10,914 nucleotides of DNA. Source: Planctomycetia bacterium (GTDB taxonomy: Bacteria; Planctomycetota; Phycisphaerae; Phycisphaerales; UBA1924). The notes under the pieces were generated by a model. It had not been told where the DNA came from. It was given only the letters and a program-made list of their open reading frames with translations, and did not search any database. Shown one piece after another: positions 6,629 through 10,914 of the stretch; the first letter of the stretch is position 1, and the number at the start of each line of letters is the position of its first letter. The position numbers and the translations under genes are program-made. The stretch covers positions 1-10,914 of the forward strand of contig SXOY01000314.1 of the NCBI GenBank assembly GCA_005776545.1. Reading direction: 5' to 3'.

Positions 6629-7987
6629 TCATTGGCTGACAGCGGCAGGAACTGTCGCCTTGAGTTCGATTTCCTGTGATTGCATCGCGGATGGCTTGCC
6701 CAGCGGCAGGTATTCCACGCCCTCAGGAACATTGGTCAGCATGCGCCACGGATCAATCACCGTGTCGCCAGCCTTGAACGCGAACTTTTTGTACTCGTTC
6801 CAGCGCGTCGAGATGAAGTACAGCGCAGGACGGTCGGGAATCTCGGCATCAGGGCGAATCGCCGGATCGTGTGTCACCGGGAAAATGCCGCGTTGACGAA
6901 GGATGTTTGCCAGCAAGATCGCAGGGCTGCCCTGCGTCTGATTCGTGTCGGGCTTAAACGCCATACCCAGCAGCACTACCGGGCGGCCATTGCGGTGCGC
7001 GATGATCTGATCTGCAAGCCAGGTAGTCTGGGCATCGCGACCGTGGTTAATAGCATCAAAGATGTTGTACGCGACGCCGAGATTGCGAGCAGTAAAGCTC
7101 ATCGCCATCTGATCGCGACCGTGGCACGGACCGCCATCGGCCATGCCGCCATCCATGTATTTTGGGCTGATCAGACGATCTTTGGCGAGCTTCAGCGTCG
7201 CATTCACCACATCGCAATTTGCATCCGGCATGCGATGACAGATTTCCATCACCGTATTCGCAAACAACACTTTCAACCCCAGATAGGTGTTGTAACAAAG
7301 CTTGACTGTCTCGGCCTCGGTCCAGGTCATCGGACAGATCGGCTGGCTGTGCAATGATCCATACAGTTGGCGGGCCACGCGCTCGCCCATGCCGCTGTCG
7401 GCATTACGCGCTGGTGTGCCCAGCAGCACAAATTCTGGACGCAGGAAATCCTGCACCACCGAACTCTGGCCAATGAAGAACGGGTTGTACACCATCGTCC
7501 AGCCATCGCCAATCCGCCGCCCCGCGGCCTTCTCTGTCGCCGGACCAAGATCATCCACCATCGTTCCCGGCGTCGTCGTCGAAATCACGAGCACGGTGCG
7601 GAACCGGCCATCAGCTTTCACGCTCTTTCCAATCGCTCGCCCGACTTCCGTCAGACAGTTGCGAATTGGGGTGTTGTCGAAATCTCTGGGAATGCCGTCA
7701 TAAGGAAATGACCCATCATGCTGCGGGGCGTGCGGCGTTGGAACCGCCACAAAAATCGCATCGCTCTTGGCGATCGCTTCTTCGATCGACTGGCAATACA
7801 CCATGTTCGCCTTGGCCCGCTCATACTGCTCAGGCAGCCCTGGCTCAAATGGTGTCACTTCGCCGCGTTTGTAACCCTCAACCAGCTCTTTGTTGTTGTC
7901 ATAACAAAAGACTGTGTGGCCGTTCATTCCTAATGCGACTGCACAGGGAAAACCCAACTTGCCTACGCCAAGAAACGCGATATTCAT
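6629..7987 (-). CDS. Atypical UDP-glucose/GDP-mannose dehydrogenase family protein
   Basis: A 452-aa protein with the family's three parts. The N-terminal NAD domain has GVGKLG (7-12), D30 for the ribose, AVPTP (81-85) and STTTPGT (136-142). The central helical domain has E226-x-x-K229-x-x-x-N233 in the expected place for the catalytic Lys and Asn. The catalytic Cys288 and Asp292 lie in GGPCHGRD (usual form GGxCFPKD). The C-terminal nucleotide-sugar domain has GMAFKPDT (341-348). Family members oxidise a UDP- or GDP-hexose to the uronic acid in two NAD-dependent steps. Oddly, the usual NPEFLxEG block reads NPFFIGQS (168-175), so both glutamates are lost. The substrate and even the end product are therefore uncertain, and no gene symbol is given. 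GAGGAG at 7994-7999, 6 nt before the ATG, supports the start. It heads the six-gene minus operon behind a putative promoter. Confidence 0.88.
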   Translation of the reverse strand: MNIAFLGVGKLGFPCAVALGMNGHTVFCYDNNKELVEGYKRGEVTPFEPGLPEQYERAKANMVYCQSIEEAIAKSDAIFVAVPTPHAPQHDGSFPYDGIPRDFDNTPIRNCLTEVGRAIGKSVKADGRFRTVLVISTTTPGTMVDDLGPATEKAAGRRIGDGWTMVYNPFFIGQSSVVQDFLRPEFVLLGTPARNADSGMGERVARQLYGSLHSQPICPMTWTEAETVKLCYNTYLGLKVLFANTVMEICHRMPDANCDVVNATLKLAKDRLISPKYMDGGMADGGPCHGRDQMAMSFTARNLGVAYNIFDAINHGRDAQTTWLADQIIAHRNGRPVVLLGMAFKPDTNQTQGSPAILLANILRQRGIFPVTHDPAIRPDAEIPDRPALYFISTRWNEYKKFAFKAGDTVIDPWRMLTNVPEGVEYLPLGKPSAMQSQEIELKATVPAAVSQ

Positions 7988-8025
7988 CGATAACTCCTCA
8001 ACAAACGGGTGCGATCAACACCGTC

Positions 8026-8038
8026 TGTATCGACTGAA
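8026..8038 (-). promoter_or_regulatory. Putative promoter element for the dehydrogenase operon (copy 2)
   Basis: Read on the minus strand, TTCAGTCGATACA is identical to the 13-mer at 189-201 before the plus-strand operon. Here it ends 38 nt before the ATG at 7987. With GATACA as a -10 box, transcription would start near 8019 and leave a leader of about 30 nt holding the GAGGAG Shine-Dalgarno. A TTCATT 17 bp upstream is a weak -35. It lies in the 139-bp gap between genes, which otherwise holds only a weak inverted repeat. Confidence 0.38.
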
Positions 8039-8064
8039 ACGGGGTCTAAATGAACGAACGAGAG

Positions 8065-8107
8065 GGTTGTGACGAATATTCCGATTGTTTCTTGCAAAGG
8101 CACAACC
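8065..8107. repeat. 7-bp inverted repeat in the 139-bp intergenic gap
   Basis: GGTTGTG (8065-8071) and CACAACC (8101-8107) are inverted copies 29 nt apart, with an 8-bp palindrome GAATATTC (8074-8081) inside the loop. The repeat is 19 bp past the stop of the minus-strand GT2 gene. No T tract follows on the minus strand, so a terminator is doubtful; an operator is possible. Confidence 0.25.
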
Positions 8108-8126
8108 ACCTGTTCAGGGGATAGCT

Positions 8127-9221
8127 TCACGCGGCATTCCCGGTCCGCGGCCGCCCAGCTGCCTCAAACTCCTCCACCACGAGTGCAGCACCTCCGCCGA
8201 CAACGCACCCTTCCGCTGCTAGAACACCCCACCATTGCTGCAACCGGTCCCACCATTCCGCTTTTTCACCCGCAGATTCAGGCCGATCACCCAGCGCGAA
8301 CATCACCGCATGCCGCCCCAATCGTGCAAGTCGCTGGGCTTCAAACCCCTTAATTCCCGGCGACCCCATAAGCAGTTCTCGTGCAGCTTCCATCGCACCT
8401 GGTCGACTGATCGCTAAACGCGTTGCATACCCCACCGCCGCATTTCCAAGCAGATTCTCCAGCCGCGCGGGCGAATCGTCGACTGACGCCGCTGCTCCGT
8501 TCGCTTTGATTGATCCAACTCGTGCATACGCCGCCCGATACACCCGTATCGCGCAATCCAGCATTGCCGCGAAATCCACGCTGCGGCTGTCGCTCCGCAT
8601 CAAGTACGCACACACACTTGCCTGTGCGTTCTTCCAGACCACACCCCGCTCAGAAAGTTTGAGCCACAAGTCTGTGTCCTCGATGAGCTTTAATTCCGGG
8701 TCAAAACGCAAGGGTGGCATTCCACCGCGAGCTTCATACCACTCGCGCTTCACCACATGCCCGTGAATCGTCATGAAGATTCCGCCCAGCAGTTGCTGCA
8801 AGCCAATCTCCTCAGACCACGGACCCTCCACCGAAAGCAACTGCCCTCGGCTCCCCACCATTTCGAACTTCCCCACCGCCGCGCCCGTCCCGCCGCGATC
8901 CGCTGCCTCTAACAAAACATCCAGCCCTCGCGGCAGCATCCAATCATCTGCATCCAGAAACCACACAGACTCGCCGCGAGCTTCGACCAACCCCGTGGTC
9001 CTGGCACGGCACACCCCGCCATTTTTCTGCGTGATCAGCCGCACCCGTCCATCGCGGGAAGCCTCTGCGCTCACAACAGCGGCACCTTTGCCCTGATCGG
9101 TCGACCCGTCATCAATGACCAACGCCTCCCACTTCTGGACATCCTGCCTGCGCAGCGAATCCAGAGCCTTCCCAATGGTCGCGCTCCCGTTAAACATCGG
9201 AATTATCACAGAGATCTTCAT
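8127..9221 (-). CDS. Family 2 glycosyltransferase
   Basis: From the ATG at 9221 this is a 364-aa protein with a textbook GT2 domain: MKISVIIPMFNG (1-12), VIDDGSTD (35-42), NGGVCRARTTGL (67-78), the metal/donor motif FLDADD (88-93) and the catalytic-base motif EDTDLW at 181-186. It is a cytoplasmic enzyme that transfers a sugar from a nucleotide-sugar donor to a glycan acceptor; the specificity cannot be told. The remaining 170 C-terminal residues are helical and unassigned. The frame is open back to a TTG at 9284 overlapping the previous stop, and there is an in-frame ATG at 9233. The conserved domain begins at 9221, so that start is preferred although no clear Shine-Dalgarno precedes it. It follows the CgeB-like gene with the same orientation and probably shares its transcript. 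Confidence 0.88.
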   Translation of the reverse strand: MKISVIIPMFNGSATIGKALDSLRRQDVQKWEALVIDDGSTDQGKGAAVVSAEASRDGRVRLITQKNGGVCRARTTGLVEARGESVWFLDADDWMLPRGLDVLLEAADRGGTGAAVGKFEMVGSRGQLLSVEGPWSEEIGLQQLLGGIFMTIHGHVVKREWYEARGGMPPLRFDPELKLIEDTDLWLKLSERGVVWKNAQASVCAYLMRSDSRSVDFAAMLDCAIRVYRAAYARVGSIKANGAAASVDDSPARLENLLGNAAVGYATRLAISRPGAMEAARELLMGSPGIKGFEAQRLARLGRHAVMFALGDRPESAGEKAEWWDRLQQWWGVLAAEGCVVGGGAALVVEEFEAAGRPRTGNAA

Positions 9222-9280
9222 ACGGTGTCGCATCCCATATCGACACCTATCCACTACCCCGGTGAATTTCTTAGTCCGCT

Positions 9281-10914
9281 TCAAGCAAGCCGCGAACGAA
9301 TCAACTCAATCAACCGCCCACACATCGCATCATGCGTTAAAACCCCCTGAATTCGCGGCGACACTTCCCCCACCTTCCGCATTCTAAACCCCGGCTCACT
9401 GATCGCCCGCGCAAGCAACCACTCTAAACCCGCTTTGTCCGAAAATGTCAGCTCGCGCAAATCTCCAAGCATCTGCGCAGCATCGTTTCCCGCAAACACT
9501 GGCAGCTTCGAGTACTTCTCCCGATTCACCGGCGGCTCGGGCCACAATTCTCCCTCAAACCGCGGCGGAACCCCCAGCCGCTTCCGCAGTTCCTCATGCC
9601 GCACCAGTGGCTCGTGCCTGGCCGTGATCCATGCTGGCCGCCCATCGCCGTACTTCTCCTCGCACGCAACCGCCATCATCGCCTGTTCCGCCCGCATTGC
9701 ATCCGTATCCAACCCATCGGCAAAGAACCGCGAAACCACCAACCCCCCCGACAGAAAACACTCCGACACCCGCTGATGCATCAAATTGTTCAGGTCCAGA
9801 TGCAGATGCACCTTGGCCTTCTGATACGCCGCGCGCAATTCCTCGCCGTGTTTGACCGTGCCACGGGCATGCACACCAAACTCCGGATGTGCCTCCCACC
9901 CCTTGCCATACAAATTGAACTTCCAGCCGCGGCGTTCGCAGATTTCATGCACCCATTCCAGAGCCTCATGCCGGAAAAGTTCCGCCGCCGTTGGCACCAG
10001 ATACACATGCATCAACTTGGCTTGCGCTTCTGGCCCGATTCCATGCCGAGCACAGATCGCATCCATCCGCGCAGGCACCATTGTCCACATACCGCGTTTA
10101 TGAACCCCCTTCACTGCTTCCACTGCAAGTTCATGAATGTCGCTCACACATGCCGCGCTTATTCCGCTCGCAAGAACCACTTGCGTGAGCCGTTCCCGCA
10201 TGTTCCGCGGCGTCTCCGAATGATTCGACACAAACGCCACATCACACTCAAACTGCTCCATCTCCCGCACGGCCCCAGCATGAAACTTCCGCGGATTCAC
10301 TACCACCGGCGAAGCAATCGCCCGGCTTGCATCCCAGTCTCCAAGCAGAAACAGTTCATTGAACAAATATCCGCACGCAAAGTCAAATTCACCAAACTTC
10401 GCTGCTGTCGCCGGCTCAAACAAATGCGGCATCGCATCCTGCAGCCACGTCACATATGGCACATTCGCCGGCGTCGTACTCATTCGCATCGGCCGTGGAA
10501 AATTAATCAACACCACCAGGTCCGGATCAAATTCATCAAACGCCCGCCAATACGCATTCGCCGCCAATGTGGTGCAATCTTCAGACTCAATCAGCAACCT
10601 GGCCTCATGCCCGATCGCCTTGAACGCATCGACAATATCGCGCGAAGAATGCTGCAAAAACGTCGAATACCGCGTCGTCGGCACCAGCACGCGTAAAGGC
10701 TTCCCGCCATTGGTCGTCTCTCGATACCGCTGCGCCCAATATGCCTTGTCCCGCGAAGCATACCGCGCCTCCACACGCTCTTTCAGTTCCTTCAGTTCCT
10801 CAAGCTGCACATCCGTCCCGCCAACAACAATATTAGCTAATATTGATTCTTTCTGATCAACCTCGCGCAACGAAATGAGCCGCGCCACCAGCATCTCACC
10901 CCGCTGCTCATGCA
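9281..10914 (-). CDS. GT-B glycosyltransferase, CgeB/Glyco_trans_1_2-like (5' end uncertain)
   Basis: The frame encodes 537 residues from an ATG at 10894 but stays open to the window edge, so the gene may begin outside. Numbering from that Met, residues 25-60 are charged and probably coiled coil; GGAACTGAA is repeated in tandem there (10782-10799) and gives ELKELKE. A first Rossmann-like domain begins at PLRVLVPTTRYS (66-77), with FDPDLVVLINFPRP at 122-135. The second has NLYGKGWEAHPEFG (327-340), then GEELRAAYQKAKVHLHLDL (350-368) and HQRVSECFLSGGLVVS (373-388). This is the pattern of the CgeB/Glyco_trans_1_2 group of GT4-like enzymes, in which the Glu in the R-x-x-E motif binds the donor nucleotide. 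Such proteins glycosylate surface or spore glycans; the donor here is unknown. Its stop is followed by the GT2 gene about 60 bp on. Confidence 0.78.
   Translation of the reverse strand, partial: HEQRGEMLVARLISLREVDQKESILANIVVGGTDVQLEELKELKERVEARYASRDKAYWAQRYRETTNGGKPLRVLVPTTRYSTFLQHSSRDIVDAFKAIGHEARLLIESEDCTTLAANAYWRAFDEFDPDLVVLINFPRPMRMSTTPANVPYVTWLQDAMPHLFEPATAAKFGEFDFACGYLFNELFLLGDWDASRAIASPVVVNPRKFHAGAVREMEQFECDVAFVSNHSETPRNMRERLTQVVLASGISAACVSDIHELAVEAVKGVHKRGMWTMVPARMDAICARHGIGPEAQAKLMHVYLVPTAAELFRHEALEWVHEICERRGWKFNLYGKGWEAHPEFGVHARGTVKHGEELRAAYQKAKVHLHLDLNNLMHQRVSECFLSGGLVVSRFFADGLDTDAMRAEQAMMAVACEEKYGDGRPAWITARHEPLVRHEELRKRLGVPPRFEGELWPEPPVNREKYSKLPVFAGNDAAQMLGDLRELTFSDKAGLEWLLARAISEPGFRMRKVGEVSPRIQGVLTHDAMCGRLIELIRSRLA
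10828..10845. repeat. Perfect 18-bp AT-rich palindrome
   Basis: CAATATTAGCTAATATTG equals its own reverse complement. It lies within the open frame of the right-end glycosyltransferase (codons for S-I-L-A-N-I-V), in GC-richer surroundings. It could be an operator-like site if the true start of that gene is downstream, for example at the GTG in the codons D-V-Q, or simply a chance palindrome in coding sequence. Confidence 0.6.

Noticed and set aside
6680..7357. A 225-codon open frame on the plus strand
   Set aside because: It is antisense to the dehydrogenase gene, whose family motifs are unambiguous.
8065..8107. The inverted repeat after the GT2 gene as a terminator
   Set aside because: The stem is only 7 bp with a 29-nt loop and no T tract follows, so it was listed only as a repeat.
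9222..9284. A 21-codon upstream extension of the GT2 frame to a TTG overlapping the previous stop
   Set aside because: The conserved GT2 domain starts exactly at the ATG at 9221. The extra residues are basic and not typical. The TTG start stays possible but is less likely.
9596..10696. A 366-codon open frame on the plus strand
   Set aside because: It mirrors the CgeB-like gene. Its product is strongly rich in Arg, His, Pro and Gln, as expected from an antisense frame of GC-rich coding DNA.

Overview
The window looks like chromosomal DNA from a moderately GC-rich bacterium. The only household gene is the 3' end of ribosomal protein L21 at the left edge; everything after it is an accessory surface-glycan type locus of glycosyltransferases, a nucleotide-sugar dehydrogenase, a radical SAM enzyme and methyltransferases. 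Several starts have clear Shine-Dalgarno sequences and others have none. That mixture and the L21 tail would suit a planctomycete (Phycisphaerae-like), but this is a guess and no marker in the window settles the phylum.

Layout. Positions 1-102 are the end of rplU, closed by a strong intrinsic terminator (131-157). Positions 211-2309 hold a two-gene plus-strand operon joined by an ATGA overlap: a GT2-like protein with a C-terminal Rossmann-like domain, and a short GT-A-like protein. Everything from 2334 to the right edge is on the minus strand, converging on the plus operon with only 24 bp between stop codons. Read in transcription order from the right, the minus genes are a CgeB-like GT-B glycosyltransferase (possibly cut by the window edge), a classical GT2 glycosyltransferase, and a 139-bp gap carrying a putative promoter. 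They continue with an atypical UDP-glucose/GDP-mannose dehydrogenase, a GT-A-like protein of unclear family, a radical SAM protein with extra C-terminal cysteines, and three consecutive class I SAM methyltransferases. Spacing in the last six genes is tight: an ATGA overlap, a 17-bp overlap, and gaps of 18 to about 60 bp. They are probably one operon.

How it may work together (inference). The dehydrogenase would make or modify a nucleotide-activated sugar, the glycosyltransferases would assemble a glycan, and the radical SAM enzyme and methyltransferases would decorate the sugar or glycan. No flippase, polymerase or ABC exporter is present, so this is part of a larger locus or a protein-glycosylation module. 

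The most interesting points are the dehydrogenase lacking both family glutamates of the NPE-type motif, the radical SAM gene coupled to a GT-A-like gene, and an exact 13-bp sequence shared upstream of the plus operon and of the dehydrogenase gene, which may mark co-regulated promoters. No tRNA, rRNA, CRISPR array, transposase or integrase was seen.
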